A DNA stretch of 64,000 bases. It comes from Burkholderia pseudomultivorans (GTDB lineage Bacteria > Pseudomonadota > Gammaproteobacteria > Burkholderiales > Burkholderiaceae). The translations under genes and the position numbers were made by a program. Each line of letters starts with the position of its first letter. The stretch's first letter is position 1. Under the pieces are notes generated by a model. The model made no database searches. It had not been told where the DNA came from and saw nothing but the letters and a program-made list of their open reading frames with translations. The stretch spans positions 1,550,001-1,614,000 of the forward strand of contig NZ_CP013378.1 in assembly GCF_001718415.1 (NCBI RefSeq), read 5' to 3'. Shown here in pieces: positions 21,764-34,010 of this stretch.

Positions 21764-22884
21764 GCGCGCGCTTCGCCGATGCATTCTGGCCGCCGGCCGA
21801 CGAACTGGCCGAAGCGGCCGGGCGGATTCGCGCGCGGCTCGGCGACTGGCCGCGCGGCGCGGCGCCGTGGCGGCTGTGCCTGGCCGCCCCCGAGCAGCCT
21901 GCCGACGGCGACGTGCTGATCGTGTCGAGCGGCGACCGCGCCGGGCAGGCGCGCGCGTCGGCCGTGTCGCGGCCCGCGTCGCCGGACGCGGTCGCGATCG
22001 AATTCGACGAGCGGAGCGCGGTGCTGCATGCCGCGGGCGCGCGTTACGCGCTCGACGCCGCGCATCCGCTCGCGGACGACTGGATCGCGGCGCTCGCGGC
22101 GTTCATCGATTGCGGCTTCGCGCCGCTCGACGCACTGGTGCTCGCGCTCGCATGGCGCGACGGCGACGAAACGCTCGACGGCGATCCCTGGCCGGTCGAC
22201 GCCGCGCGGTTTCCGCGCATCGCCGGGCTGCCGGCCGCGCCGGAGCCGGCCTTTGCGCCGTGCCCGGCGCGGCTCGGCCTCTATCCGGTGGTGCCGGACG
22301 CCGACTGGGTCGAGCGCGTGCTCGACTGCGGCGCACGGACCGTGCAATTGCGCGTGAAGGGCGCGCCGCCGGAGCTGCTGCGCCGGGAAATCGCGCGCGC
22401 GGTCGCAGCGGGCTGCCGCTACCCCGATGCGCGCGTGTTCATCAACGATCACTGGCAGATCGCCGCAGATGAGGGTGCGTACGGCGTACATCTGGGCCAG
22501 GAAGACCTCGAGACGGCCGATCTCGCGGCGATTGCACGCGCGGGCCTGCGGCTCGGACTGTCGAGTCACGGCTATTACGAGATGTTGCGCGCCTTGCACG
22601 AACGGCCGAGCTATCTCGCGCTCGGGCCTGTATTCGCGACCGCGACCAAGGCGGTTGCCGCACCGCCGCAGGGGCTCGCGCGGATCGCCCGCTACGCGCG
22701 CTTCGCGAGCGCGCGGGCCCCGCTGGTCGCGATCGGCGGGGTGGGGCTCGAGGCGCTGCCGGCGGTGCTGGCAACCGGCGTCGGCAGCGTCGCGGTGGTC
22801 AGCGCGGTGACCGGCGCGGCCGATTACCGGGCGGCGCTTGTTGCATTGCAGCAGTGTTTTGCCGGAGAATTTGACAATCGTTGA
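21760..22884 (+). CDS. thiE: Thiamine-phosphate synthase ThiE with an extra N-terminal domain
   Basis: A 374-residue protein whose last 207 or so residues (from about 168, RLGLYPVVPDADWVER) form a complete ThiE barrel. Blocks are RTVQLRVKG, VFINDHWQIA, GVHLGQEDL, LGLSSHGYYE, LALGPVFATATK and VAIGGVG. ThiE joins the thiazole and pyrimidine moieties to give thiamine phosphate. The first 165 residues are extra. They contain FIDCGFAPLDALVLALAW, faintly like the C-terminal helix of HMP kinases (ThiD), but no kinase motifs are clear. The ATG overlaps the thiG stop. Confidence 0.93.
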   Translation: MSARFADAFWPPADELAEAAGRIRARLGDWPRGAAPWRLCLAAPEQPADGDVLIVSSGDRAGQARASAVSRPASPDAVAIEFDERSAVLHAAGARYALDAAHPLADDWIAALAAFIDCGFAPLDALVLALAWRDGDETLDGDPWPVDAARFPRIAGLPAAPEPAFAPCPARLGLYPVVPDADWVERVLDCGARTVQLRVKGAPPELLRREIARAVAAGCRYPDARVFINDHWQIAADEGAYGVHLGQEDLETADLAAIARAGLRLGLSSHGYYEMLRALHERPSYLALGPVFATATKAVAAPPQGLARIARYARFASARAPLVAIGGVGLEALPAVLATGVGSVAVVSAVTGAADYRAALVALQQCFAGEFDNR

Positions 22885-22930
22885 CCGCAGGGTCGGGAAC
22901 GGCGTCACGACATCATTCCGAGGCAGGCCC

Positions 22931-22936
22931 TATAAT
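22931..22936 (+). promoter_or_regulatory. Probable -10 element (TATAAT) of the mla operon
   Basis: A consensus TATAAT lies 32 bases before the mlaF GTG. No good -35 is seen 17 bases upstream; TTGACA and TTGACC occur further up (22871, 22881) but are too distant. Its position at the head of the operon supports it. Confidence 0.45.
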
Positions 22937-22968
22937 TCGGCGTTCTGCGTAAAAGGACTGTCAGCTCC

Positions 22969-23790
22969 GTGAGCCCCTCTCCTACCGAGACACTGCTGGA
23001 ACTTCGCGACGTCGACTTCGGCTACGGCGACCGCCTCGTCCTGTCGAACCTGAACATGCGCTTCGGGCGCGGGCAGGTCGTCGCGGTCATGGGCGGCTCG
23101 GGTTGCGGCAAGACGACCGTGCTGCGCCTGATCGGCGGCCTCGTGCGCGCGCGCCGCGGCCAGGTGCTGTTCGACGGCGCCGATGTCGGCGCGCAGACGC
23201 GCGACGGCCTGTATGCGCTGCGCCGCAAGATGGGCATGCTGTTCCAGTTCGGCGCGCTGTTCACCGACATGTCGGTGTTCGAGAACGTCGCGTTCGCGCT
23301 GCGCGAGCACACCGACCTGCCCGAAGACCTGATCCGCGACCTCGTGCTGATGAAGCTGAACGCGGTCGGCCTGCGCGGCGCGCGCGACCTGATGCCGTCC
23401 GAGGTGTCGGGCGGGATGGCGCGCCGCATCGCGCTGGCGCGCGCGATCGCGCTCGATCCGCAGCTCATCATGTACGACGAGCCGTTCGCCGGCCTCGACC
23501 CGATTTCGCTCGGCATCACCGCGAACCTGATCCGCACGCTGAACGAGGCGCTCGGCGCGACGTCGATCCTCGTCACGCACGACGTGCCGGAATCGTTCGC
23601 GATCGCCGACTACGTGTACTTCCTGGCCAACGGCGGCGTGCTCGCGCAGGGCACGCCCGACGAGCTGCGCGCGTCGACCGATCCGAGCGTGCGCCAGTTC
23701 ATCGACGGCGCGCCGGACGGCCCGTTCAAATTTCATTACACGAGCCCGCCGCTCGCGGCGGATTTCGGGCTCGGCGGAGGGCGCGCATGA
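22969..23790 (+). CDS. mlaF: Phospholipid ABC transporter ATP-binding protein MlaF
   Basis: A 273-residue ATPase of the Mla/Ttg2 class. Walker A is [10 protein letters not shown] near residue 43. The signature [15 protein letters not shown] is the form specific to MlaF-type proteins. Walker B is [13 protein letters not shown], followed by [10 protein letters not shown]. It drives MlaE in moving phospholipids between outer and inner membrane to keep outer-membrane asymmetry. The start is GTG; no better start lies upstream. The stop overlaps the mlaE ATG (23787-23790). Confidence 0.95.
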   Translation: MSPSPTETLLELRDVDFGYGDRLVLSNLNMRFGRGQVVAVMGGSGCGKTTVLRLIGGLVRARRGQVLFDGADVGAQTRDGLYALRRKMGMLFQFGALFTDMSVFENVAFALREHTDLPEDLIRDLVLMKLNAVGLRGARDLMPSEVSGGMARRIALARAIALDPQLIMYDEPFAGLDPISLGITANLIRTLNEALGATSILVTHDVPESFAIADYVYFLANGGVLAQGTPDELRASTDPSVRQFIDGAPDGPFKFHYTSPPLAADFGLGGGRA

Positions 23791-24554
23791 TCAGCGCGAT
23801 CGGACGTTACGTCATTGGCGGCCTCGAGCGCGCGGGCTACGGCACGCGGCTGTTCGTGCGCCTGGTGCTGGAATTCTTCCCGCTGCTGCGCCGGCCGCGG
23901 CTCGTCACGAAGCAGATCCACTTCCTCGGCAACTATTCGTTCGTGATCATCGCCGTGTCGGGCCTGTTCGTCGGCTTCGTGCTCGGCCTGCAGGGCTACT
24001 ACACGCTGAACCGCTACGGCTCCGAGCAGGCGCTCGGGCTGCTGGTCGCGCTGTCGCTCGTGCGCGAGCTCGGGCCGGTGGTCACCGCGCTGCTGTTCGC
24101 GGGGCGCGCGGGCACGTCGCTGACGGCCGAGATCGGCCTGATGAAGGCCGGCGAGCAGCTCACCGCGCTCGAGATGATGGCCGTCGACCCGATCAAGAAC
24201 GTGATCGCGCCGCGCATGTGGGCGGGCATCATCGCGATGCCGCTGCTCGCGGCGATCTTCAACGCGGTCGGCGTGCTGGGCGGCTACTTCGTCGGCGTGG
24301 TGCTGATCGGCGTCGATCCGGGCGCGTTCTGGTCGCAGATGCAGGGCGGCGTCGAGGTCTGGGCCGACGTCGGCAACGGCGTTCTGAAGAGCATCGTGTT
24401 CGGCTTCGCCGTGACCTTCATTGCACTGTTTCAGGGGTACGAGGCGAAGCCCACGCCCGAGGGCGTGTCGCGCGCGACGACCAAGACGGTCGTGTTCGCT
24501 TCGCTTGCCGTACTCGGCCTCGATTTCCTGCTGACCGCGCTGATGTTCAGCTAA
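23787..24554 (+). CDS. mlaE: Phospholipid ABC transporter permease MlaE
   Basis: A 255-residue inner-membrane permease with about five helices. Family blocks are [49 protein letters not shown] and [15 protein letters not shown]. It pairs with MlaF and holds the MlaD ring. Its ATG is inside the mlaF stop, so it is translationally coupled. The gene order mlaF-E-D-A-C-B follows. Confidence 0.96.
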   Translation: MISAIGRYVIGGLERAGYGTRLFVRLVLEFFPLLRRPRLVTKQIHFLGNYSFVIIAVSGLFVGFVLGLQGYYTLNRYGSEQALGLLVALSLVRELGPVVTALLFAGRAGTSLTAEIGLMKAGEQLTALEMMAVDPIKNVIAPRMWAGIIAMPLLAAIFNAVGVLGGYFVGVVLIGVDPGAFWSQMQGGVEVWADVGNGVLKSIVFGFAVTFIALFQGYEAKPTPEGVSRATTKTVVFASLAVLGLDFLLTALMFS

Positions 24555-24578
24555 GCCTCAGCCAAGCCAAATTTTGGG

Positions 24579-25148
24579 ATGACGATGAAAAAGACTGCTC
24601 TCGACTTCTGGGTCGGCCTGTTCGTGGTGGTGGGATTCCTTGCGGTGCTGTTCCTGGCGCTGAAGGTCGGCAACATGAGCTCGCTGTCGTTTCAGCCGAC
24701 CTACGCGGTGCGGATGAAATTCGACAATATCGGCGGGCTGAAGCCGCGCGCGGCCGTGAAGAGCGCCGGCGTCGTGATCGGCCGCGTGAAGTCGATCGGC
24801 TTCGACACGAACACCTACCAGGCGCTCGTGACGATCGATCTCGACGGCCAGTACCAGTTCCCGAAGGATTCGTCGGCGAAGATCCTGACCTCGGGCCTGC
24901 TCGGCGAGCAATACATCGGCCTCGAGCCGGGCGGCGACACCGAGATGCTGAAGGCGGGCGACACGATCACGATGACGCAGTCGGCGATCGTGCTCGAGAA
25001 CCTGATCGGACAGTTCCTGTACAGCAAGGCGGCCGACGCGGGCGGCGCGAAGCCGGCGTCCGGTGCGGCGCCGGCGCCTGCCGCACCCGCCGCGCCGGCA
25101 CCCGTGCCGGTGCCGGCCTCCGCGGTGTCCGGCGCGGCCGCCCAATAA
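24579..25148 (+). CDS. mlaD: Phospholipid transport substrate-binding MCE protein MlaD
   Basis: A 189-residue protein with one N-terminal membrane anchor (FWVGLFVVVGFLAVLFLAL) and a single MCE domain (VRMKFDNIGGLKPRAAVKSAGVVIG to TSGLLGEQYIGLEPGG). The anchored hexameric ring passes lipids across the periplasm. The C-terminal 35 residues are Ala/Pro-rich and probably unstructured. A second in-frame ATG lies two codons downstream. The gene is 24 bases after mlaE. Confidence 0.95.
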   Translation: MTMKKTALDFWVGLFVVVGFLAVLFLALKVGNMSSLSFQPTYAVRMKFDNIGGLKPRAAVKSAGVVIGRVKSIGFDTNTYQALVTIDLDGQYQFPKDSSAKILTSGLLGEQYIGLEPGGDTEMLKAGDTITMTQSAIVLENLIGQFLYSKAADAGGAKPASGAAPAPAAPAAPAPVPVPASAVSGAAAQ

Positions 25149-25178
25149 CCACACGAGAGATCACAAGAGGGTACCAAC

Positions 25179-26153
25179 ATGCAGACGATCCGCATCAGGC
25201 ATGCCGCGCTCGCGCTGGCGGCAGTCGCCGCGCTGAGCGGTTGCGCGACCGTGCAGACGCCGACCAAGGGCGATCCGCTCGAAGGCTTCAACCGGACGAT
25301 GTACAAGTTCAACGACACGGTCGACACCTATGCGCTGAAGCCGGTCGCGAAGGGCTACCAGTACGTGGTGCCGCAGCCGGTGCGCGACAGCGTGACGAAC
25401 TTCTTCTCGAACATCGGCGACGTCTACATCGCGGCGAACAACCTCGTGCAGCTGCGGATCGCGGACGGCGTCGGCGACATCATGCGCGTCGTGATCAACA
25501 CGGTGTTCGGCGTCGGCGGCCTGTTCGACGTCGCGACGGTCGCGAAGCTGCCGAAGCACACGGCCGACTTCGGGATCACGATGGGCCGCTACGGCGTGCC
25601 GTCGGGCCCGTACCTCGTGCTGCCGCTGCTCGGGCCGAGCACGCTGCGCGACACGGCCGGCCTCGGCGTCGACTACGTCGGCAATCCGCTCACCTACGTG
25701 AAGCCGGACGGCCTCAGCTGGGGCCTGTTCGGCGTGAACCTCGTCAATACACGCGCGAACCTGCTCGGCGCGGGCGACGTGCTGGACGCGGCCGCGCTCG
25801 ACAAGTATTCGTTCGTGCGCAACGCGTACCTGCAGCGCCGCCAGATGCTGATCAACAACGCGCGCGGCGAGGCCGCCACGACGTCGAGCAACGATGCGCT
25901 GCCGAAGTACGAGCTGCCGGACGACGGCGCGGCGCCGGCGGCGGGCGGGGCAGCCGGCGCGGCGGGGGCGGCGGGAGCGGCCGCGGTCGGCGGCGCCACC
26001 GCGCCCGCGCCCGCGTCGGGCACGGAAGCCGCGGTGCCGGCATCGGGCGCGGCCGTTGCGCCGAACCCGGCGAGCGAAACCAACGTGCCGCCGATGCAGG
26101 TCGCGCCGCCGTCGCCGGGCGGGCTGCGCTTCCCGAGCATCCGGCTGCACTGA
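25179..26153 (+). CDS. mlaA: Outer-membrane phospholipid-removing lipoprotein MlaA (VacJ)
   Basis: A 324-residue lipoprotein. The signal peptide ends in LSGC with lipidated Cys22. VacJ/MlaA blocks follow: DPLEGFNRTMYKFND, VNTVFGVGGLFDVAT, DFGITMGRYGVPSGPYLVLP and GLGVDYVGNPLTYV. In other bacteria it extracts misplaced phospholipids from the outer leaflet and passes them to MlaC. From about residue 248 the tail is Ala/Gly/Pro-rich low complexity. Here mlaA lies inside the mla operon, unlike E. coli, where it is separate. Confidence 0.95.
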   Translation: MQTIRIRHAALALAAVAALSGCATVQTPTKGDPLEGFNRTMYKFNDTVDTYALKPVAKGYQYVVPQPVRDSVTNFFSNIGDVYIAANNLVQLRIADGVGDIMRVVINTVFGVGGLFDVATVAKLPKHTADFGITMGRYGVPSGPYLVLPLLGPSTLRDTAGLGVDYVGNPLTYVKPDGLSWGLFGVNLVNTRANLLGAGDVLDAAALDKYSFVRNAYLQRRQMLINNARGEAATTSSNDALPKYELPDDGAAPAAGGAAGAAGAAGAAAVGGATAPAPASGTEAAVPASGAAVAPNPASETNVPPMQVAPPSPGGLRFPSIRLH

Positions 26154-26261
26154 CGGAATTACATTCGTTACAGCCGGAAACGATTCAGTCGGTAGCGCGC
26201 GCGAACTTGCGCGTAAGCTACCGTCTCCAACCTTCGCATCGACTCATTCATGCAGGCCACT

Positions 26262-26894
26262 ATGATGAAAAAACTGTTCCTGATCCCCGTTTTCGCGGCG
26301 CTGTTCTCGTTCGGCAGCGCGGCCCACGCGCAAGTCGACCAGTCGAACCCGCAGGCGCTGATCAAGACGGCGACGCAGCAGGTCCTCGATGAAGTGAAGC
26401 AGCAGACGATCAAGCAGGGCGACACGAACCGCATCATCTCGATCGTCAACAAGGACATCCTGCCGTACACCGACTTCCGCCGCACCACGCAGCTCGCGAT
26501 GGGCCGCAACTGGCGCACGGCGACGCCCGCGCAGCAGCAGCAGGTGCAGGAGCAGTTCAAGCTGCTGCTGATCCGCACCTACTCGGGCGCGCTCGCGCAG
26601 CTGAAGCCGGACCAGCAGATCCAGTACCCGCCGTTCCGCGCGGATCCGGCCGATACCGACGTCGTGGTCAAGACGGTCGCGATGAACAACGGCCAGCCGG
26701 TCCAGATCGACTATCGCCTCTACAAGACGGCGAACGGCTGGAAGGTGTATGACCTGAACGTGCTCGGCGCGTGGCTGATCCAGACCTACCAGCAGCAGTT
26801 CAACGAGAAGATCCAGCAGAGCGGCGTGGACGGGCTGATCCAGTTCCTGACCGAACGCAACCAGCAACTTGCCGCCGGCAAGCAAGCGTCGTGA
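26262..26894 (+). CDS. mlaC: Periplasmic phospholipid-binding protein MlaC
   Basis: A protein of about 210 residues with a signal peptide (MMKKLFLIPVFAALFSFGSA, cleavage after AHA). MlaC/Ttg2D family features follow, including LPYTDFRRTTQLAMGRNWR, FKLLLIRTYSGAL, YRLYKTANGWKVYDLNVLG and WLIQTYQQQF. It shuttles phospholipid between MlaA and MlaD in the periplasm. An ATG four codons upstream (26250) is an alternative start; the downstream one gives a cleaner signal peptide. A strong hairpin (26190-26223) lies just upstream. The stop overlaps mlaB. Confidence 0.93.
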   Translation: MMKKLFLIPVFAALFSFGSAAHAQVDQSNPQALIKTATQQVLDEVKQQTIKQGDTNRIISIVNKDILPYTDFRRTTQLAMGRNWRTATPAQQQQVQEQFKLLLIRTYSGALAQLKPDQQIQYPPFRADPADTDVVVKTVAMNNGQPVQIDYRLYKTANGWKVYDLNVLGAWLIQTYQQQFNEKIQQSGVDGLIQFLTERNQQLAAGKQAS

Positions 26895-27166
26895 GCGGCT
26901 TCGAAGCCGGTTCCTCGCTGACCGTCGCGAGCGCGAAGACCGCGCTCGCGGCCGGTCTTGCGCGCATCGGCGCCGGCGCGACCGCCGTCGACTGCGCGGC
27001 GCTGACGCAGTTCGACTCGTCCGCGCTCGCCGTGCTGCTCGCATGGCAGCGCGCCGCGAAAGCCCGCGGCGCGTCCCTCGACATCCTCAATCTCCCGCCG
27101 AAGCTCGCCAGCCTCGCGCGCGCCTACGGCGTCGACGCGCTCATCGAAGGCACCGGGCGACATTGA
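26891..27166 (+). CDS. mlaB: STAS-domain protein MlaB
   Basis: A 91-residue STAS-domain protein. The core VDCAALTQFDSSALAVLLAW is the family signature with the conserved serine region, followed by LDILNLPPKLASLARAYGVD. MlaB binds MlaF in the cytoplasm and is needed for transporter assembly and activity. It starts with GTG overlapping the mlaC stop (GTGA at 26891-26894) and closes the mlaFEDACB set. Confidence 0.9.
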   Translation: MSGFEAGSSLTVASAKTALAAGLARIGAGATAVDCAALTQFDSSALAVLLAWQRAAKARGASLDILNLPPKLASLARAYGVDALIEGTGRH

Positions 27167-27256
27167 CGCTGTCCGACCGGAGCCTGCCGCGCCGGCCGGC
27201 GCGCGCATGCTCCACGCCGCGCGCCTGCCGCGTCGGCCTCCCCAGCCGGTTTGCCC

Positions 27257-27262
27257 TATAAT
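27257..27262 (+). promoter_or_regulatory. Probable -10 element (TATAAT) before the ABC-2 exporter genes
   Basis: A consensus TATAAT lies 98 bases before the ATPase ATG in the 194-base gap after mlaB. No convincing -35 is visible. It may give the exporter, ibaG, murA and his genes their own transcription start in addition to read-through from mla. Confidence 0.4.
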
Positions 27263-27360
27263 CAAGCGTTTTGCGGGGCAGCCAATCGGCGTCGGGCCCC
27301 CATTTTTCTTTTCGCAGCAAGCACAGAATAGGCGTCGCGGCCGTTGCGCCGCGCACAGTC

Positions 27361-28283
<923 letters not shown>

Positions 28284-28287
<4 letters not shown>

Positions 28288-29108
28288 AACAAACACCCGA
28301 TTCGCTGCGCCCGCTGCCGGGCGGCGCGCTCGGCATGGCCCGGCAAGCGCCGGGCAGCGGTTTTCGCACGCTGTTCTACAAGGAGCTGCTGCGCTTCTGG
28401 AAGGTGTCGTTCCAGACGGTGCTCGCGCCCGTCGTCACCGCGCTGCTGTACCTGACGATCTTCGGCCACGCGCTGTCGGGCCGCGTCGAGGTCTATCCGG
28501 GCGTCGAGTACGTGAGCTTCCTGGTGCCGGGCCTCGTGATGATGAGCGTGCTGCAGAATGCGTTCGCGAACAGCTCGTCGTCGCTGATCCAGTCGAAGAT
28601 CACCGGCAACCTCGTGTTCGTGCTGCTGCCGCCGCTGTCGTACCGCGACATCTTCGGCGCGTACGTGCTCGCGTCGGTGGTGCGCGGGCTGACGGTCGGC
28701 GCGGGCGTGTTCGTCGTGACGATCTGGTTCATCCCGATGCATTTCGCGGCGCCGCTGTTCATCGTCGCGTTCGCGCTGCTCGGCTCGGCGATCCTCGGCA
28801 CGCTCGGCCTGATCGCCGGGATCTGGGCCGAGAAGTTCGACCAGCTCGCGGCGTTCCAGAACTTCCTGATCATGCCGCTGACGTTCCTGTCCGGCGTGTT
28901 CTATTCGACGCACTCGCTGCCGCCCGTGTGGCGCGAGATCTCGCGTCTCAATCCGTTTTTCTACATGATCGACGGCTTCCGTTTCGGGTTCTTCGGCGCG
29001 TCCGACATCAACCCGTTCGCGAGCCTCGCGATCGTTGCCGGTTTCTTCGTGCTGCTCGCGATGTTCGCGATGCGGCTGCTCGCGACCGGCTACAAACTGC
29101 GTCATTGA
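28284..29108 (+). CDS. ABC-2 type exporter permease (YadH-like)
   Basis: A 274-residue membrane protein with about six helices and the ABC-2 permease motif region (LSGVFYSTHSLPPVWREISRLNPFFYMIDGFRFGFFG). It begins with a 25-residue cytoplasmic segment, followed by FYKELLRFWKVSFQTVLAPVV. It pairs with the ATPase immediately upstream, with which it overlaps by four bases. The exported substrate is not known. Confidence 0.88.
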
Positions 29109-29159
29109 TATCGAATGGCAGCGGCCGCCGCGGGCGGCGCGCGCCGACAGGAGCATTTC

Positions 29160-29399
29160 ATGTTGCCGACTCCGGAACAGGTCAAGCAGTACATCTCGGG
29201 CGGGCTCGCCTGCACTCATCTGGAAGTCGAAGGTGACGGCCAGCATTTCTTCGCGACCATCGTGTCGCCGGCCTTCGAAGGCAAGCGGCCGATCCAGCGC
29301 CATCAGCTCGTCTATGCGGCGCTCGGCGACCGCATGAAGCAGGAAATCCACGCGCTCAGCATGAAGACGCTGACGCCCGCCGAATGGCAGAACGCATAA
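29160..29399 (+). CDS. ibaG: BolA family protein, IbaG type
   Basis: A 79-residue BolA-fold protein. It has LPTPEQVKQYISGGLACTHLEVEGDGQHF and the family motif IVSPAFEGKRPIQRHQLVYAALGDRM, with a conserved Cys and His that in relatives can ligate a 2Fe-2S cluster with a monothiol glutaredoxin. The ATG follows ACAGGAGCATTTC. It lies 13 bases before murA; ibaG next to murA is a common order in proteobacteria and fits a link to envelope stress. Confidence 0.9.
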   Translation: MLPTPEQVKQYISGGLACTHLEVEGDGQHFFATIVSPAFEGKRPIQRHQLVYAALGDRMKQEIHALSMKTLTPAEWQNA

Positions 29400-29412
29400 C
29401 CGGAAAAACTGA

Positions 29413-30758
<1,346 letters not shown>

Positions 30759-30762
<4 letters not shown>

Positions 30763-31412
30763 CCGCGCCGCTGACCCTCGCCCTGTCGAAGGGCCGCATC
30801 TTCGAGGAAACCCTGCCGCTGCTGGCGGCGGCCGGCGTGCAGGTGGCCGAGGATCCGGAAACGTCGCGCAAGCTGATCCTGCCGACGACCGACCCGAACC
30901 TGCGCGTGATCATCGTGCGCGCGAGCGACGTGCCGACCTATGTCGAATACGGCGCGGCCGACTTCGGCGTGGCCGGCAAGGACGTGCTGGTCGAGCACGG
31001 CGGCTCGGGCCTGTACCAGCCGATCGATCTGAACATTGCGCGCTGCCGGATGTCGGTCGCGGTGCCGGCCGGCTTCGACTACGCGAGCGCGGTGCGCCAG
31101 GGCGCGCGGCTGCGCGTCGCGACCAAGTACGTCGAAACGGCGCGCGAACACTTTGCCGCGAAGGGCGTGCACGTCGACCTGATCAAGCTGTACGGCTCGA
31201 TGGAGCTGGCGCCGCTGGTCGGCCTGGCCGACGCGATCGTCGACCTCGTCAGCTCGGGCGGCACGCTGAAGGCGAACAATCTGGTCGAGGTCGAGGAGAT
31301 CATGCCGATCTCGTCGCGCCTCGTCGTGAACCAGGCTGCGCTGAAGTTGAAGCGCGCGGCGCTCAAGCCGATCCTCGACGCGTTCGAACGCGCGTCGCAA
31401 AATGGCAACTGA
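30759..31412 (+). CDS. hisG: ATP phosphoribosyltransferase HisG, short form
   Basis: A 217-residue catalytic subunit carrying out the first step of histidine synthesis (ATP + PRPP). Family blocks are [43 protein letters not shown] and [18 protein letters not shown]. It lacks the C-terminal ACT-like regulatory domain, so it belongs to the short form that needs the regulatory subunit HisZ, which is not in this window. The ATG overlaps the murA stop, coupling histidine and peptidoglycan genes on one message. Confidence 0.96.
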
Positions 31413-31435
31413 GCGCACACCGTAACGGAACTCTC

Positions 31436-32752
31436 ATGTCCATCACCATCCGCAAACTCGATTCGACGAGCGAAGGCTTCGACGCCGCGCTGCGTGCGCT
31501 GCTCGCGTTCGAGGCGAGCGAAGACGAGGCGATCGAGCGCTCGGTCGCGCAGATCCTCGCCGATGTGAAGACGCGCGGCGACGCCGCGGTGCTCGAATAC
31601 ACGAACCGTTTCGACCGGCTGAACGCGGGCAGCGTCGCCGCGCTCGAGCTGTCGCAGGATGCGCTGCAGACGGCGCTCGACAGCCTCGAGCCGAAGTCGC
31701 GCGCCGCGCTGGAGGCGGCCGCCGCGCGCGTGCGCGCATATCACGAGAAGCAGAAGATCGAGTGCGGCACGCATAGCTGGCAGTACACGGAAAGCGACGG
31801 CACGGTGCTCGGCCAGAAGATCACGCCGCTCGACCGCGTCGGCCTGTACGTGCCGGGCGGCAAGGCCGCGTATCCGTCGTCGGTGCTGATGAACGCGATT
31901 CCCGCGCGCGTCGCGGGCGTCGGCGAGATCGTGATGGTGGTCCCGACCCCGGACGGCGTGAAGAACGACCTCGTGCTCGCCGCGGCGCTGCTCGGCGGCG
32001 TCGATCGCGTGTTCACGATCGGCGGCGCGCAGGCGGTCGGCGCGCTCGCGTACGGCACCGAGACGGTGCCGCCGGTCGACAAGATCTGCGGGCCGGGCAA
32101 CGCGTACGTCGCGTCGGCGAAGCGGCGCGTGTTCGGCACGGTCGGCATCGACATGATCGCCGGGCCGTCGGAGATTCTCGTGCTGTGCGACGGCACGACC
32201 GATCCGAGCTGGGTCGCGATGGACCTGTTCTCGCAGGCCGAGCACGACGAGCTCGCGCAGTCGATCCTGCTGTGCCCGGATGCGTCGTTCATCGAGCGCG
32301 TCGAGAAGGCGATCGACGAGATGCTGCCGTCGATGCCGCGCCAGGACGTGATCCGCGCCTCGCTCGAAGGCCGCGGCGCGCTGATCAAGGTGCGCGACAT
32401 GGCCGAGGCGTGCCGGATCGCGAACGACATCGCGCCCGAGCACCTCGAGATTTCGGCGCTGGAGCCGCAGCAGTGGGGCCAGCAGATCCGCCACGCCGGC
32501 GCGATCTTCCTCGGCCGCTACACGAGCGAAAGCCTCGGCGACTACTGCGCAGGCCCGAACCACGTGCTGCCGACCTCGCGCACCGCGCGCTTCTCGTCGC
32601 CGCTCGGCGTGTACGACTTCATCAAGCGTTCGAGCGTGATCGAGGTCAGCGCCGAAGGCGCGCACACGCTCGGCGAGATCGCGGCGGAACTGGCGTACGG
32701 CGAAGGGCTGCAGGCGCACGCGAAGAGCGCCGAGTTCCGGATGAAGGGCTGA
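31436..32752 (+). CDS. hisD: Histidinol dehydrogenase HisD
   Basis: A 438-residue Zn-dependent enzyme that oxidises L-histidinol to L-histidine in two NAD+ steps. Blocks are [70 protein letters not shown] with catalytic-region residues, and [23 protein letters not shown]. Normal length. It lies 23 bases after hisG and is followed by a 117-base gap with two hairpins before hisC. Confidence 0.97.
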   Translation: MSITIRKLDSTSEGFDAALRALLAFEASEDEAIERSVAQILADVKTRGDAAVLEYTNRFDRLNAGSVAALELSQDALQTALDSLEPKSRAALEAAAARVRAYHEKQKIECGTHSWQYTESDGTVLGQKITPLDRVGLYVPGGKAAYPSSVLMNAIPARVAGVGEIVMVVPTPDGVKNDLVLAAALLGGVDRVFTIGGAQAVGALAYGTETVPPVDKICGPGNAYVASAKRRVFGTVGIDMIAGPSEILVLCDGTTDPSWVAMDLFSQAEHDELAQSILLCPDASFIERVEKAIDEMLPSMPRQDVIRASLEGRGALIKVRDMAEACRIANDIAPEHLEISALEPQQWGQQIRHAGAIFLGRYTSESLGDYCAGPNHVLPTSRTARFSSPLGVYDFIKRSSVIEVSAEGAHTLGEIAAELAYGEGLQAHAKSAEFRMKG

Positions 32753-32765
32753 CGGACCGCCGGAA

Positions 32766-32860
32766 CGCCGGAACCGACCGTTCCGGCGCGACGCAGGAGA
32801 CACGCAGCGCGGCAGCCGCCGCGTTGCCGACCATTTGACGCCGGCGCGACGCACGCCGGC
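32766..32860 (+). repeat. Two inverted repeats in the hisD-hisC gap
   Basis: CGCCGGAAC (32766-32774) pairs with GTTCCGGCG (32780-32788) around a 5-base loop. GCCGGCG (32840-32846) pairs with CGCCGGC (32854-32860) around a 7-base loop, ending ten bases before the hisC ATG. Neither is followed by a T run, so they are more likely RNA-processing or stability elements than terminators. Confidence 0.5.
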
Positions 32861-32869
32861 TTGCAGACC

Positions 32870-33943
32870 ATGACGACGCCACAAGACATCATTCGCCGCG
32901 ACGTGCTCGCGATGACGAGCTATCCGGTGCCCGACGCGAGCGGGTTCGTGAAACTCGACGCGATGGAGAACCCGTATCCGCTGCCCGAACCGCTTGCCGC
33001 GGCGCTCGGCGAGCGCCTCGCGCAGGTCGCGCTGAACCGCTACCCGGCGCCGCGCCCGGCCGCGCTGCTCGACAAGCTGCGCCATGCGATGGGCGTGCCG
33101 GCCGCATGCGACGTGCTGCTCGGCAACGGCTCCGACGAAATCATCAGCATGATGTCGGTCGCGTGCGCGAAGCCAGGCGCGAAGGTGCTCGCGCCCGTGC
33201 CGGGCTTCGTGATGTACGAGCTGTCGGCGAAGTTCGCGCAGCTCGAGTTCGTCGGCGTGCCGCTGAAGGCGGACCTGACGCTCGACGTCGACGCGATGCT
33301 CGCGGCGATCGCCGAGCACCGGCCGGCGCTCGTCTATCTCGCGTATCCGAACAACCCGACCGGCACGCTGTACGACGATGCCGACGTCGAGCGCATCGTC
33401 GCCGCCGCGCGGCACAGCCTGATCGTGATCGACGAGGCGTACCAGCCGTTCGCCGAGCGTTCGTGGCTGCCGCGCGCCGCCGAGTTCGACAACCTCGTCG
33501 TGATGCGCACGGTGTCGAAGCTGGGCCTGGCCGGCATCCGCCTCGGCTACCTGGTCGGGCTGCCCGCGTGGCTGACCGAATTCGACAAGGTGCGCCCGCC
33601 GTACAACATCAACGTGCTGACGCAGGCGACCGCCGATTTCCTGCTCGACCACCTCGGCGTGCTCGACGCGCAGGCGGCCGAACTGCGCGCGCAGCGCACG
33701 CAGCTCGCGCAGGCGGTGGCCGCGCTGCCGGGCGCGACGGTGTTCCCGAGCGCCGGCAATTTCCTGCTGGTGCGCGTGCCGGATGCGGCCGCCGTGTTCG
33801 ACGCGCTGCTCACCGAGCGGGTGCTGGTCAAAAACGTGAGTAAAATGCACCCATTGCTGGCCGAATGCGTGCGGCTGACCGTCGGTTCTCCCGACGAAAA
33901 CGCGCGCCTGCTCGCCGCTTTGAAACTCGCGCTGCCCGGTTGA
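32870..33943 (+). CDS. hisC: Histidinol-phosphate aminotransferase HisC
   Basis: A 357-residue PLP-dependent class I/II aminotransferase converting imidazole-acetol phosphate to histidinol phosphate. Blocks are [59 protein letters not shown] and [23 protein letters not shown] sequence containing the PLP lysine. A TTG three codons upstream is possible, but the ATG at 32870 is preferred. Confidence 0.95.
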   Translation: MTTPQDIIRRDVLAMTSYPVPDASGFVKLDAMENPYPLPEPLAAALGERLAQVALNRYPAPRPAALLDKLRHAMGVPAACDVLLGNGSDEIISMMSVACAKPGAKVLAPVPGFVMYELSAKFAQLEFVGVPLKADLTLDVDAMLAAIAEHRPALVYLAYPNNPTGTLYDDADVERIVAAARHSLIVIDEAYQPFAERSWLPRAAEFDNLVVMRTVSKLGLAGIRLGYLVGLPAWLTEFDKVRPPYNINVLTQATADFLLDHLGVLDAQAAELRAQRTQLAQAVAALPGATVFPSAGNFLLVRVPDAAAVFDALLTERVLVKNVSKMHPLLAECVRLTVGSPDENARLLAALKLALPG

Positions 33944-34010
33944 GCCTGCTGGCGCCGCAGCGTCGAAACGATCAATCCCCATTTACATCAGACTCAGTCA
34001 AGGAATTGCC

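Noticed and set aside
22871..22886. TTGACA and TTGACC as -35 elements for the mla promoter
   Set aside because: They are 44 or more bases from the TATAAT at 22931, far beyond the 16-19 base spacing needed.
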